Part shown: positions 45,041 to 54,501 of the stretch, in pieces
How positions within the stretch are numbered: position 1 is the stretch's first letter
Layout of the letters: each line of letters opens with the position of its first letter
From: Clostridium fungisolvens
GTDB lineage: Bacteria; Bacillota; Clostridia; Clostridiales; Clostridiaceae
DNA: 64,000 bases
Direction: 5' to 3'
Assembly (NCBI RefSeq): GCF_014193895.1
Contig: NZ_BLZR01000001.1
Location: 1,240,001-1,304,000, forward strand
Notes under the pieces: model-generated
Told to the model about the DNA's origin: nothing
The model's input: the letters and a program-made list of their open reading frames with translations, nothing else
Database searches by the model: none
Translations under genes and position numbers: made by a program

Positions 45041-46117
45041 ATGGAAATATTTATAGCTAGACAACCGATATTTACTAGAAGCAAAAAAGTTTTTGGGTAT
45101 GAACTACTCTATAGAAATAGTTACACTAATAAGTTTGAAAATATAGACGGTGATTTGGCGACTAGAGAACTTTTATCGAATACAGCTATAATCGAATTGA
45201 GTAGACTTACTGAAGGAAAAAAAGCTTTTATAAACTTTACTAAGAATACTTTACTTGATGAACTACCAAAACTTCTTCCAAAAGAAATAGTTATTGTAGA
45301 AATACTTGAGGATGTAGAATTCACAGAAGAAGTTATTAATGCATGTAAGAATTTGAAAGCTAAGGGGTATAAGATTGCAATAGATGATTTTAGCAATGAA
45401 CAAGATATAAGTTCTTTAGTTGAAATTATAGATATTGTGAAAGTGGATTTTTTATTAACTACAGAAGAAGAACAAAGAGAAATATGTAAAAACTTAAAGA
45501 GATTAAATATTAAAGCATTGGCTGAAAAAGTGGAAACAATAGAGGATTTTGAGAAAGCTTTAAAGGTAGGATATGAACTTTTTCAAGGATATTTTTTTAG
45601 TAGACCAAAGATAATTACAGGTAAGCACAGTCCAATAGCTAAATCTAGTTTTATAGTGTTTATTAAAGAACTGAAAGAGAGTAATTCGGATTTTGAGAGT
45701 TTAGAAAGATTTATTAGAAGAGATCCCTCATTATGCTATAAATTAATCAAATATATTAATTCAGCACATTTCGGTATGCCTAACAAGATTAATTCTGTTA
45801 AACAAGCAATTACGTTACTCGGACCAAGAGAATTAGAAAAATGGGCTATACTAGTAAGTTTCAATATATTTACTAACCAAGATTATGAGGAATTATCTAA
45901 AAATGCAATGGTGAGAGCTCATTTTTGTGAAACTTTATGTAATGAAATTAATAGTAAAATGGGAGCATCAGCCTTTCTGGTAGGACTTTTCTCTTACTTA
46001 GATGTTATTTTTTCAACCGACATGAAAAATTTGATGGAAGAATTGCCTGTAGAAGAAGAAATAAAAAGAGCTCTTATAAAAAAAGATAATTTTCTTTATG
46101 AAATACTTAATGTGTGA
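45041..46117 (+). CDS. EAL-HDOD signalling protein (YuxH type), probably truncated by TGA
   Basis: Protein of 358 aa. Residues 1-195 are an EAL-type domain in degenerate YuxH form (ARQPIFTRSKKVFGYELLYR in place of EAL, DDFSNE, KVDF, AEKVET), so c-di-GMP hydrolysis is unlikely. Residues 196 to the end are an HDOD domain. The frame stops at TGA 46115 but continues for 40 codons with a sequence that looks like the normal end of the domain. The gene is thus probably damaged, or the stop is read through. The ATG follows AGAGGAG. Confidence 0.88.
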   Translation: MEIFIARQPIFTRSKKVFGYELLYRNSYTNKFENIDGDLATRELLSNTAIIELSRLTEGKKAFINFTKNTLLDELPKLLPKEIVIVEILEDVEFTEEVINACKNLKAKGYKIAIDDFSNEQDISSLVEIIDIVKVDFLLTTEEEQREICKNLKRLNIKALAEKVETIEDFEKALKVGYELFQGYFFSRPKIITGKHSPIAKSSFIVFIKELKESNSDFESLERFIRRDPSLCYKLIKYINSAHFGMPNKINSVKQAITLLGPRELEKWAILVSFNIFTNQDYEELSKNAMVRAHFCETLCNEINSKMGASAFLVGLFSYLDVIFSTDMKNLMEELPVEEEIKRALIKKDNFLYEILNV

Positions 46118-46240
46118 ATTAACTACGAAGCAATGAACGCAGATGAAATTATTAATTTTAATAAAAAACATAACATTGGGATTGAAACTTTGTCTAATAT
46201 ATATTTAGAATGCTTAGAATGGTTAAACATAATTACATAA
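46118..46240 (+). other. severed C-terminal tail of the EAL-HDOD protein
   Basis: In-frame continuation of 40 codons after the TGA, ending in TAA 46238-46240. It encodes INYEAMNADEI...LSNIYLECLEWLN, a helical end typical of YuxH-type proteins. It has no own start or ribosome site. Confidence 0.7.
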
Positions 46241-46359
46241 AAAAGTTAACTAAGTGAAATTGTTAACAAATTGTTTCTTTATTTTTTTCTCAAATTAAAA
46301 TATAATTACTCTATAGAAAAATGGCAAAGATTATCTTAAATGTTAAAGGGGGGATAATT

Positions 46360-46575
46360 ATGGGTCAATGTCCTTTTTGGTCAAATTATAACCATTCAGT
46401 AGAGTGTGATCAAGAATGTCCTATGAAGAGTTCATCACAGGATAAAGATGAATGTGTTTTTAATACACATTTAACAGGAGCTTCGCTAAAAGAAGTGACG
46501 AGGATTACAGACTTTACAGAAGAAATTGAAGAGGATTACTTCATTAAAAAATTCAAAGCTTCTTCAAGCTACTAA
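46360..46575 (+). CDS. small conserved-looking Cys protein
   Basis: Protein of 71 aa, MGQCPFWSNYNHSVECDQECPM..., with four or five Cys in the first half (C-x10+-C-xxx-C-P, later C), which may bind a metal. The rest is acidic and helical. I start at ATG 46360, six bases after GGGGGG; an ATG 13 codons upstream has no site. The family is unknown to me. Confidence 0.72.
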   Translation: MGQCPFWSNYNHSVECDQECPMKSSSQDKDECVFNTHLTGASLKEVTRITDFTEEIEEDYFIKKFKASSSY

Positions 46576-46757
46576 TACTTTTAAATATCAATTAAGGTTG
46601 AACATATTCAATTACACGATATATAATTGAAATTTAATTAAAGATGTGACCGTTTAACCAGTAAGTTATACTAAAAAACTTATTTATTGAAATGATTTTT
46701 TTAAAATTTAAGCTTTATAGTTAAGAGGAACATCTACACATGTTTAACATATATAAA

Positions 46758-46856
46758 AGGGCATTACTTAAGCTGGTGATAATTCTAAAAGTCTTCATAA
46801 GTTTTGGGGAAAGATTTGAGGAATTTAAAATTCAGTATGAAGTAATGCGTTTTTAA
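46758..46856. repeat. possible divergent relative of the GATGAACCACTTC palindromes
   Basis: GCATTACTT and AAGTAATGC are inverted repeats about 95 bp apart. The right part GAATTTAAAATTCAGTATGAAGT recalls the family interior GAATTTGAAAATATAAG...TGAAGT. It lies in a 400-bp gene-free gap (46576-46974). Confidence 0.45.
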
Positions 46857-46929
46857 TGTAAAGGAAGTAAAGAGTTTTAGGAAATTATAATAAAGTGAAA
46901 TTTGGTAGTAACTAAATTTTTGTAGAAAC

Positions 46930-46963
46930 AAAAAACAGTCTAGATTGAGTTAGACTGTTTTTT
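46930..46963. terminator. terminator of the nicotinate phosphoribosyltransferase gene
   Basis: AAAAACAGTCTA pairs with TAGACTGTTTTTT. On the minus strand it lies 12 bases after the stop and ends in a T-run. Confidence 0.9.
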
Positions 46964-46974
46964 GGGGTAAGGTA

Positions 46975-48450
46975 TTATTTATATTGATCAGTATATTTAT
47001 GTAATAAGCTTTGTTTCAAGCTCCATAAATTACTTGATAAATCTACATAATAGGTATGTGGATTTTCAAATCTTAAAACCTCAGGCCAAAGTTTTTCTGT
47101 TTCTTCACTTGCAAAATCTTTTATTTCTAGAACAGAAGGGCTTTCATAAACTTGCTTTCCTTTGTCAAATACTTGAACCATCAAATCTTTAACATAGAAA
47201 TTTGTAAGCTTCTTTCTCTTCCAGGTGTACACAGGATCAAATATTTCTAAACTACTGTCAGTATTTATTACTTCATTATTTAAAGCAATTAAGTCTGCAA
47301 TGGCCATATCATTATCTTTATCAAAGATTCTATATATCTTTTTAAAACCAGGATTAGTTATCTTTTCTTCATTTTCACTTATCTTAATTTTTGGAATTAT
47401 TTCATTATCATCTTCAATAGCTACAAGTTTATATACGCCACCGAAAACAGGTTCTGATTTAGCTGTTATAAGTCTCTCACCAACGCCAAAAGAATCTACT
47501 TTTGCTCCTTGTGAAATTACATCATTTATTATGTGCTCATCAAGTGAGTTGGATATTACAATCTTACAATCACTATAGCCAGCATTATCAAGCATTTTTC
47601 TACATTTTTTAGTAAGATAAGTTATATCTCCACTATCAATTCTTATTCCCTTAGGTCTAAGACCTTTTGGTTTTAGAACTTCATCAAAAACCTTAATAGC
47701 GTTAGGGATACCTGACTTTAATACATTGTAGGTATCTACTAAGAAAGTACAATTTTCTGGATAAACTTCTGCCCAAGCTTTAAAAGCTTCATATTCACTT
47801 GGATAAAGTTGAACCCAAGAATGTGCCATAGTTCCTGATGCTGGTATATCAAACATTTCCTCAGCTATAGTACAAGCGGTTGAAGCACAGCCTCCTATTA
47901 CAGCTGCTCTTGCACCATAAATTGCACCATCATATCCTTGTGCTCTTCTAGATCCAAATTCCATAACTGTTCTACCTTGAGCAGCTCTACAAATTCTGTT
48001 TGCTTTTGTAGCAATTAGAGTCTGATGATTTATAGTAAGAAGTATCATAGTTTCAATAAACTGAGCTTGGATAACTGGACCACGTACAGTTACAAGAGGC
48101 TCATTAGGAAATACAGGGTTACCTTCTGGAACAGCCCATACATCACAACAAAACTCGAAGTTTTCAAGATAATCCAAAAACTCTTCTGCAAATATTTGTT
48201 TGCTTCTTAAGTAATCGATATCTTCCTTTGTGAATTTTAAATTGCTAAGATACTCTATAAGCTGTTCTACTCCAGCCATTATACAGTAGCCACCACCGTC
48301 CGGTACTCTTCTGAAAAACATATCGAAATAAGCGATTTTATCTTTTAATCCATCTCTTAGATATCCATTTCCCATAGTAAGTTCATAAAAATCTACAAGC
48401 ATTGTTAAGTTTCTAGAACTTCTTACATCGAAGTTAATTTCTTTTGTCAT
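46975..48450 (-). CDS. pncB: nicotinate phosphoribosyltransferase
   Basis: NAD salvage enzyme that joins nicotinate and PRPP with ATP. The 491-aa protein has the family features: MLVDFYELTMGNGYL at the start, EFGSRRAQGYDGA, ASGTMAHSWVQLYP with the phosphorylated-histidine type segment, and the phosphate site RIDSGDITYLTKK. Length fits the long clostridial type. An AAAGGAGA site precedes the ATG. It stands alone. Confidence 0.96.
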   Translation of the reverse strand: MTKEINFDVRSSRNLTMLVDFYELTMGNGYLRDGLKDKIAYFDMFFRRVPDGGGYCIMAGVEQLIEYLSNLKFTKEDIDYLRSKQIFAEEFLDYLENFEFCCDVWAVPEGNPVFPNEPLVTVRGPVIQAQFIETMILLTINHQTLIATKANRICRAAQGRTVMEFGSRRAQGYDGAIYGARAAVIGGCASTACTIAEEMFDIPASGTMAHSWVQLYPSEYEAFKAWAEVYPENCTFLVDTYNVLKSGIPNAIKVFDEVLKPKGLRPKGIRIDSGDITYLTKKCRKMLDNAGYSDCKIVISNSLDEHIINDVISQGAKVDSFGVGERLITAKSEPVFGGVYKLVAIEDDNEIIPKIKISENEEKITNPGFKKIYRIFDKDNDMAIADLIALNNEVINTDSSLEIFDPVYTWKRKKLTNFYVKDLMVQVFDKGKQVYESPSVLEIKDFASEETEKLWPEVLRFENPHTYYVDLSSNLWSLKQSLLHKYTDQYK

Positions 48451-48719
48451 AGCAAATCTCCTTTACATGAAATACCATAAGGATATTGTAACCTTATAAA
48501 TAAATTATTACAATATACTTAGTAATTTTTAGACTTCATATGGGGAAATAGCCTAAGTTTTAATTAATATTGTCAATAATATAGATAAAAGAACCGAAAC
48601 TTGTATAAGAAATTTTTAGCTACGGTAAGATTTTCAAAAGAATAAAGTGTTTCAATAATGGAAAACATATGTCGGTTTATCAAATTTAAAATAAATGTTA
48701 TACTTTACTTATTTATGTG

Positions 48720-48815
48720 GATGAACCACTTCATAAATTAAGTTTATATTTTCAAATTCTGCTCTCAAAACCCAGAGGAGTTTTGAAAATAGATTTTGGA
48801 TTGAAGTGTTTCATC
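48720..48815. repeat. GATGAACCACTTC palindromic repeat, copy F (reverse orientation)
   Basis: A 96-bp copy from GATGAACCACTTCA to TGAAGTGTTTCATC with the family interior TTTGAAAATAGATTTTGGATT. It ends 30 bases before the helicase start codon. Confidence 0.85.
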
Positions 48816-48845
48816 TTGATATAGTTCTAGAAAGTAGGAAATAAG

Positions 48846-50852
48846 TTGGCTAATTTAGATGAATTTCAAGAGAAAGCAGTAAGATGTAATAGTAGAAATA
48901 CCTTAGTTATTGCAGCGCCTGGCAGTGGCAAAACTATGGTTATAATAAATAGAATTAAGTACTTAATAGAAGAAAAAAAGGTAGATCCTAATAACATAGT
49001 AGTAATAACCTTTACTAGAGCTGCTGCTCTTAATATGAAAGAAAGATTCATGAAGCTATGTAATTTAAGGAATTATCCTTTCTTTGGTACCTTTCATGGA
49101 TTATTCTATAAAATACTAAAAAGACATGAAAAAAATGTGGATCTAATCAATCCAGGTGATGGATATAGACTTATAAATAAAGTCTTGCTTGGTAAGCTTG
49201 ATGAAGTTGGAGAAGAAAAAGTTAAAGAGGTACTAAATAATATATCAATTTTTAAAACCTCTAACACTTCGATGATGGAATTTGAGTCTTCCATAAGTAA
49301 GGATGTATTTATTGAATGTTATGAAGCATATGAAGAGTATAAAAAGCAGAGGAATCTTATGGATTTCGATGATCTGCAGCTAAGATGTATAGGGCTTTTT
49401 ATGAGAGAGCCAAGGATCTTAAATGGATATAGAAATCTATTTAAATACATTTTGGTTGATGAATTTCAAGATTGTGATGAACTTCAGATAAGTCTTCTTA
49501 AACTTCTTAATGGACAAAATTCAGTGTTTGCGGTTGGAGATGAAGATCAATGCATTTATACGTTCAGAGGCTCTAGACCAGAATATATGGTGGAGTTTGA
49601 TAAAAACTTTGAACAAGGTGAGAAATTTTACTTGAATTATAACTATAGAAGTACTAGCAATATTGTTGACTTATCTAAGAGTATTATAGCAAACAACAAA
49701 AATAGAAATAATAAAAAGATTCAATACTTTAGGAAAGAAAGCGGAAGACTTGAGGTTGTTATCCCATTTAATGAAAGTGAGCAAATAGAAGATATAATAA
49801 GCAAAGTAGAAGCTTCTAAGAATAAAGGGGATAGGTATAAGGATAATGCTGTTCTCTATAGAACTAATATGGAATCAAGAAGCATAATAGATGGATTAAT
49901 AAGGCATAAGATTCCTTTTAAGCTTCTTGATAAAGAATATAACTTTTTCCACCACTTTATTTGTAAGGATATTTTGGCATATTTAAAGTTATCAATTGAT
50001 CCTTGGGATATGGAAAGCTTCACAAGAGTGATAAATAAACCTTTTAGATATATATCTAAAGGAAGCTTGGAAAAGGTGAGTAGGTCTATAGTTAAGGAAA
50101 GTAATTTTAAAAAACTAATGGAACTGGAAGATATACATCCCTTCCAATTAAAGAAGTTGGACGAACTTCAAAGAGATATATCTAATCTAAATAAAATGAC
50201 CTTAAGCAGTGCTATAGATTTTATATTATTTGAATTAGAATACTATAGTCATCTTAGAGAGTATAGTGATAAATTTAAGCAAAGTATAAGTGAGTTAGAT
50301 GAAATAGTAGAGGAATTCAAAGAAATAAGCAGAGAATTTAAATCTATAATAACTCTCTTAGCGCATGTAGAGACTGTAGAAGAAAATATTAAAAATAGTA
50401 TAAGAAAAAGTGAAGAGGATGCTGTAATACTAAGTACTATCCACGGCGTAAAAGGTATGGAGTTTAAAAACGTATATGTTATAGACGTTAATGAAGAAAT
50501 AATTCCCCATAAGAACGCAGAAGAGGACGGCGAAGAGGAAAGAAGACTATTCTATGTAGGAGTTACAAGAGCTAAAGATAACCTATTTATTTACTCTCCA
50601 AAGATGCTAAGAGGAAAGTTCAAAGGTAGATCAAGATTCTTAGAGGAGATAGCTATTGATAAATATATTGTGAGAGAAGATTATGGATTTAAACCTGGAG
50701 ATAGAGTGTTCCATAAGAGCTTTGGAAGTGGTACGGTTAAAGGAACTACCGAAGACAACATCGAGATTACCTTTGATGATGGAATGGTAAGAGGGTTCTC
50801 TATAAAGATATTGGTGGAAAATATGCTTATAAGTAAGATTGATAAGCAGTAA
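48846..50852 (+). CDS. UvrD/PcrA-type ATP-dependent DNA helicase
   Basis: Superfamily 1 helicase moving 3' to 5' on DNA. It starts at TTG 48846. The 668-aa protein has motif I APGSGKT near residue 24, Ia VITFTRAAA, II VDEFQD, III GDEDQCIYTFRGS, IV YNYRS, V VILSTIHGVKGMEF and VI VGVTRAKD. The C-terminal 50 residues (FKPGDRVFHKSFGSGTV) resemble the PcrA/UvrD tail that contacts RNA polymerase. It is shorter than typical PcrA (about 730 aa), so it may be a second helicase rather than pcrA itself. A palindromic repeat lies just upstream. Confidence 0.93.
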   Translation: MANLDEFQEKAVRCNSRNTLVIAAPGSGKTMVIINRIKYLIEEKKVDPNNIVVITFTRAAALNMKERFMKLCNLRNYPFFGTFHGLFYKILKRHEKNVDLINPGDGYRLINKVLLGKLDEVGEEKVKEVLNNISIFKTSNTSMMEFESSISKDVFIECYEAYEEYKKQRNLMDFDDLQLRCIGLFMREPRILNGYRNLFKYILVDEFQDCDELQISLLKLLNGQNSVFAVGDEDQCIYTFRGSRPEYMVEFDKNFEQGEKFYLNYNYRSTSNIVDLSKSIIANNKNRNNKKIQYFRKESGRLEVVIPFNESEQIEDIISKVEASKNKGDRYKDNAVLYRTNMESRSIIDGLIRHKIPFKLLDKEYNFFHHFICKDILAYLKLSIDPWDMESFTRVINKPFRYISKGSLEKVSRSIVKESNFKKLMELEDIHPFQLKKLDELQRDISNLNKMTLSSAIDFILFELEYYSHLREYSDKFKQSISELDEIVEEFKEISREFKSIITLLAHVETVEENIKNSIRKSEEDAVILSTIHGVKGMEFKNVYVIDVNEEIIPHKNAEEDGEEERRLFYVGVTRAKDNLFIYSPKMLRGKFKGRSRFLEEIAIDKYIVREDYGFKPGDRVFHKSFGSGTVKGTTEDNIEITFDDGMVRGFSIKILVENMLISKIDKQ

Positions 50853-50885
50853 GTAATAAAATAATGCAAAATTTTATTGTATTTT

Positions 50886-50917
50886 GAAAGGTACTTCTAA
50901 AGAGAGGTGCCTTTTAA
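50886..50917 (+). terminator. terminator of the helicase gene
   Basis: AAAGGtACtTCT pairs with AGAgGTgCCTTT with two mismatched or wobble positions, followed by TTAACTTTTTT. Confidence 0.7.
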
Positions 50918-51067
50918 CTTTTTTATGATGTGTTTGAGAACATTATTAAAATTAAGTGATTATTTAGGCGAACTTTTATTTCTTTAAAATCGTATACAAT
51001 ATTAGTAAATCTATACATAATCACTAGATTTATAACTTAAATAAATCAAATTTTTGAGGTGATTTTA

Positions 51068-51541
51068 TTGAGTAAGAAGCAAATAGTTATTGTAAGTCTA
51101 TTTACATTTTTAATTACATATCTTGCCTTATACCTTCAGTGGGCAGAATTTTACAAAGGCTATAGCTATGGTGGCTTCAATCTTTTTATTTCAATAATAT
51201 TTTTAGTAGCGTGGTTACTGTTTAGTTTCTACTTTGGAAAAAGTAGACTAAAGAAATATATAAAATTTATAGTAGTATATTGGGGGATAAATATAGTTTC
51301 TGCCATAGCTATTTGGGCTTTTTATAATAATCAATTAATTCAGTCAGTGTTATTTCCTTTCTATATATGGTATGGAGGTCCACTATATGGACTTAGATAC
51401 ATTTTTCTTGCATCAGTTAGATTAAGTATAGATATACCTATTTTAATGGTGATAACATCGCCGTTAGGTTTATTATCATGTTTTACGGGGTATTGGTATG
51501 GTAATAAGAAAGCTAAGCTGAAAGAACATAAATCTCTTTAG
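51068..51541 (+). CDS. small four-pass membrane protein of unknown function
   Basis: Protein of 157 aa from TTG 51068 (MSKKQIVIV), seven bases after TTTGAGGTG; a GTG three codons earlier is part of that site. Four membrane segments with a Tyr/Trp-rich extracytoplasmic loop (FYIWYGGPLYGLRYI). The C-terminus is basic. I do not recognise the family. Confidence 0.75.
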   Translation: MSKKQIVIVSLFTFLITYLALYLQWAEFYKGYSYGGFNLFISIIFLVAWLLFSFYFGKSRLKKYIKFIVVYWGINIVSAIAIWAFYNNQLIQSVLFPFYIWYGGPLYGLRYIFLASVRLSIDIPILMVITSPLGLLSCFTGYWYGNKKAKLKEHKSL

Positions 51542-51667
51542 TAATACTATACAATCAATGTTATCGCCGAATTTAGAGTAACTAAAGCACTTTTTACTAT
51601 ATATTTTTAATATGTATAGCTTTAAAAACTTAAGTCAGAATTAGATAATTTAAATTTGAGGGGAGAG

Positions 51668-52150
51668 ATGTCTGTGAGGAAGGTAATAATTCCCGTAAGT
51701 ATATTTGCAGTTGCAGTGCTCTTACTGATAGGTTTTACAGAAAAGCCTATATCAAACAATTCAGCTGATAAAGGTTCAATTGAAAAAAATACAATAGTAG
51801 AACTTAAGGCTGAAAGCTGCAAGGAATTTATTGAATACTTAAATAAAGCCGGGATTAAGATCAAAGCTATAACAAAAAGTAGCAGTATGCTTTTAAAGGG
51901 TGAAGAGACAGCAATAAATATTAATGGTGAATTTATTAATGTATATGAGTATAAAAATAGTGATCAGATGGCAGCGGATATAAAGACAATAAGAAGTGAT
52001 GGGGCTATTGTAGGAAGTGCATTTGTTGATTGGGTGTCTATCCCTCATATCTATAAGAATGGAAACATAATTGTGATTTATGTAGGAGAGAATAAAGAAA
52101 TTAAGGATACGATACAAAAATCAGTAGGAAATCAATTCGCTGGAGGATAG
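51668..52150 (+). CDS. membrane-anchored or secreted hypothetical protein
   Basis: Protein of about 160 aa with one hydrophobic segment (residues 5-22, VIIPVSIFAVAVLLLIGF) and a small mixed alpha/beta outer domain containing NGEFINVYEYKNSDQMAADIKTI and a final GNIIVIYVGE strand. There is no lipobox. The start is ATG 51668 or GTG 51674; the GGGGAGAG site serves either. A stalk-free small domain is typical of clostridial lipoprotein-like unknowns. Monocistronic. Confidence 0.75.
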   Translation: MSVRKVIIPVSIFAVAVLLLIGFTEKPISNNSADKGSIEKNTIVELKAESCKEFIEYLNKAGIKIKAITKSSSMLLKGEETAININGEFINVYEYKNSDQMAADIKTIRSDGAIVGSAFVDWVSIPHIYKNGNIIVIYVGENKEIKDTIQKSVGNQFAGG

Positions 52151-52197
52151 AATATAGCGCTAATCTATTTTCTATAAAATGTATGTGCTTATGAGTA

Positions 52198-52310
52198 TTG
52201 TTGAAATTTGGTGGTTATGTAGACGGTGTTATAAAAATCATATTAATTTTTTGTGAAGGCTCATTAAAGCATGGGGTGACTATCCACTTAATTTAAACAC
52301 GGTGCTTTAA
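52198..52310. repeat. degenerate relative of the 198-bp palindrome
   Basis: ATCATATTAATT and GCTCATTAAAGC match the reverse complement of the left arm of the 14.8-kb palindrome (ATCATATTAATT, GCTCATTAAAGC). The start TGTTGAAATT...GGTTAT matches its other end. Internal parts are missing. Confidence 0.6.
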
Positions 52311-52440
52311 TAGAGTCCATAAAATAAATAATTAGTAAAATATACTTTAAAAATGCCACTTTCAACAAACTTTGCTATAAGTAAGCAAAAGTAAGCGTTG
52401 TTCACTTGACAAATTTATAATATAATTTTAATTAAGTATA

Positions 52441-52466
52441 GGCTCATGTTCAGTAGAATATGAGCC
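52441..52466 (+). other. hairpin in the leader of the FtsA-like gene
   Basis: GGCTCAT and ATGAGCC form a 7-bp stem, followed by TTTAGATTTT. A consensus TTGACA lies at 52406, so this could be at the very 5' end of the mRNA, as an attenuator or stability hairpin. Confidence 0.55.
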
Positions 52467-52494
52467 TTTAGATTTTAACGTAAGAGGGGTCAAT

Positions 52495-54489
52495 ATGATT
52501 ATAGATAATATTGTTGAGCAGGATGTCATATTTTCTTTAGATATTGGGACAAGAACTATTAAAGCAACTGTGGGAATAGTTAAAGATAAAAAGTTTCATG
52601 TTGTATGTGAAAGATTTTTAGAACATGATGAAAGAGCCATGATAGATGGACAGATTCACGATATAAATTTAGTAGCAGCAGGGGTTAGTCAAGTAAAAAG
52701 AGAGCTAGAAGAAGAGCTAGGTTTTAAACTAAAAGAAGTTGCTATTGCTGCTGCTGGTAGATTCCTCAGAACTGTAGAGAGCAAAGGGGAAATGGACTTA
52801 AATGATGAAGAGATAACAAAAGACACCTTAAGAAGTCTTGAGATGACGGCAGTATTAAAGGCTGAAGAAGAAATAAATAAGACGACAGATGGTAAGTTAT
52901 ACTGCGTTGGATATAGCGTGAAAAATTATTATTTAAATGGCTATGTTATTTCGAATCTTTTAGGCCATAAGGGAGAGAATGTAGCTGTAGAGGTAATTTC
53001 AACTTTCTTACCTAGATCTGTAGTGGACAGTCTTTATTCTGTTATGAATAAGGTAAACTTAAATGTTGTAAATCTAACACTAGAGCCTATTGCAGCCATG
53101 GAAGCGGTAGTTCCTAAAAACTTAAGACTTCTAAACATAGCACTAGTGGATGTAGGAGCTGGGACATCAGATATAGCTATCTGTAATAAAGAAAGTGTAA
53201 CTGCTTATGGCATGGTTCCTCAAGCAGGAGACGAAGTTACTGAAGCTATTGCCCAAGCATATCTTGTGGATTTTAATACAGCAGAAAGAATGAAGAAAGA
53301 ATCTACAGAAAAAGAACAAGTAGCTTATACAGATATCATTGGCTTTGAAAATACTGTAAGTAGTGAAGAAATTTATAAATTAGCTGAGCCTATTGTTCAA
53401 AAAATAGCAGAAGAAGTTTCAAGAAAAATAATTGATTTAAATGGATCTAAGGCACCGAGTGCTGTATTTTTAGTTGGTGGTGGGGCTCATACTCCATATT
53501 TAAAGGAATTAATTAGTGAAAAGTTAAATATACCTATACAAAGGATTGGTATAAAGGGACGGGATGCTGTAACTGATTGTGTTTGTACCGATTTAACGCC
53601 AGGAAGTTCTGGAGTCACAGTACTTGGTATAGCGTTATTATCAATTAAAAGTCTAGGTCATAATTTCATTGATGTTACTTTAAATGACACGTTGATAAGT
53701 TTGTTTAACTCCCATAAGCATAACGTAATGGATGTTTTACTTCATGCTGATATAAATCCTAAGATTTTGATGGGGAAAAACGGGAAAAATATTAGGTTCA
53801 CAATCAATGGGTCTAAAAGAATGGCCTTTGGACAGCTGGGAACTAATGCAAAGATAAGGTTAAATGGCGAAGATGCAACCTTAGAAGATTTAGTTATAGA
53901 TGGAGATAAGATAACAATTGAGTATGCACAAGAAGGCAAGGACGCAGTACCTAAAGTTATAGATTATTTAACTGATTTGGAAGATATAACATGTTATTTT
54001 AATGATAAGCTTGTTACTGTAGAGCCTGTGATAGAAATAAATGGAGAGAAGGCAAGTATTGATGCTATCATAAAGAATAATGATGAAGTGAAGATTACAT
54101 ATCCAAGAACTTTAAAAGGAATTAAAAAATACATATTAAGCTTAGATGATGAAATAAATTTAAATGTAAACGGTGAATTGCAAAACGAGGCATATGAAAT
54201 AAAAAATGGTGACAGAATATGTATAGTAGAAGAAAAAACTAATACTAATTCTGCTACTGAACAGTATAATAAACCAAAGGATTTAGGAATAACCATTAAG
54301 GTATTTGCAAATGGTGAATCTAAGGAACTTAAAGGCAAGAAAGAATATGTTTTTGTAGATATATTCAATTATATTGAGTTTGATTTGACAGCTGTAAAAG
54401 GCAGGCTTAATCTTCTATTAAATGGAGAAAGTGCAGCTTATACTGATAAGTTAAACGAAGGTGATAAAATAGAAGTATTTTGGGACTAA
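52495..54489 (+). CDS. FtsA-like actin-family ATPase with a repeat-rich C-terminal extension
   Basis: The first 400 residues are an FtsA/PilM-type actin fold: phosphate 1 LDIGTRTIKATVG, the inserted 1C-like region, phosphate 2 ALVDVGAGTSDIAI and adenosine VFLVGGGAHTPYL. The last 240 residues are not found in FtsA and hold at least four copies of a strand-turn pattern, NGE...(I/L)..(G/N)D.I.I, for example INGEKASIDAIIKNNDEVKITY. That suggests tandem beta-grasp-like or S4-like units. The ATG follows AGAGGGGT. Total 664 aa, much longer than FtsA (about 420). Probably a clostridial cell-division or envelope protein; the true ftsA may be elsewhere. An M20 gene follows after 12 bases. Confidence 0.85.
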   Translation: MIIDNIVEQDVIFSLDIGTRTIKATVGIVKDKKFHVVCERFLEHDERAMIDGQIHDINLVAAGVSQVKRELEEELGFKLKEVAIAAAGRFLRTVESKGEMDLNDEEITKDTLRSLEMTAVLKAEEEINKTTDGKLYCVGYSVKNYYLNGYVISNLLGHKGENVAVEVISTFLPRSVVDSLYSVMNKVNLNVVNLTLEPIAAMEAVVPKNLRLLNIALVDVGAGTSDIAICNKESVTAYGMVPQAGDEVTEAIAQAYLVDFNTAERMKKESTEKEQVAYTDIIGFENTVSSEEIYKLAEPIVQKIAEEVSRKIIDLNGSKAPSAVFLVGGGAHTPYLKELISEKLNIPIQRIGIKGRDAVTDCVCTDLTPGSSGVTVLGIALLSIKSLGHNFIDVTLNDTLISLFNSHKHNVMDVLLHADINPKILMGKNGKNIRFTINGSKRMAFGQLGTNAKIRLNGEDATLEDLVIDGDKITIEYAQEGKDAVPKVIDYLTDLEDITCYFNDKLVTVEPVIEINGEKASIDAIIKNNDEVKITYPRTLKGIKKYILSLDDEINLNVNGELQNEAYEIKNGDRICIVEEKTNTNSATEQYNKPKDLGITIKVFANGESKELKGKKEYVFVDIFNYIEFDLTAVKGRLNLLLNGESAAYTDKLNEGDKIEVFWD

Positions 54490-54501
54490 GGGGGCTAATG
54501 T

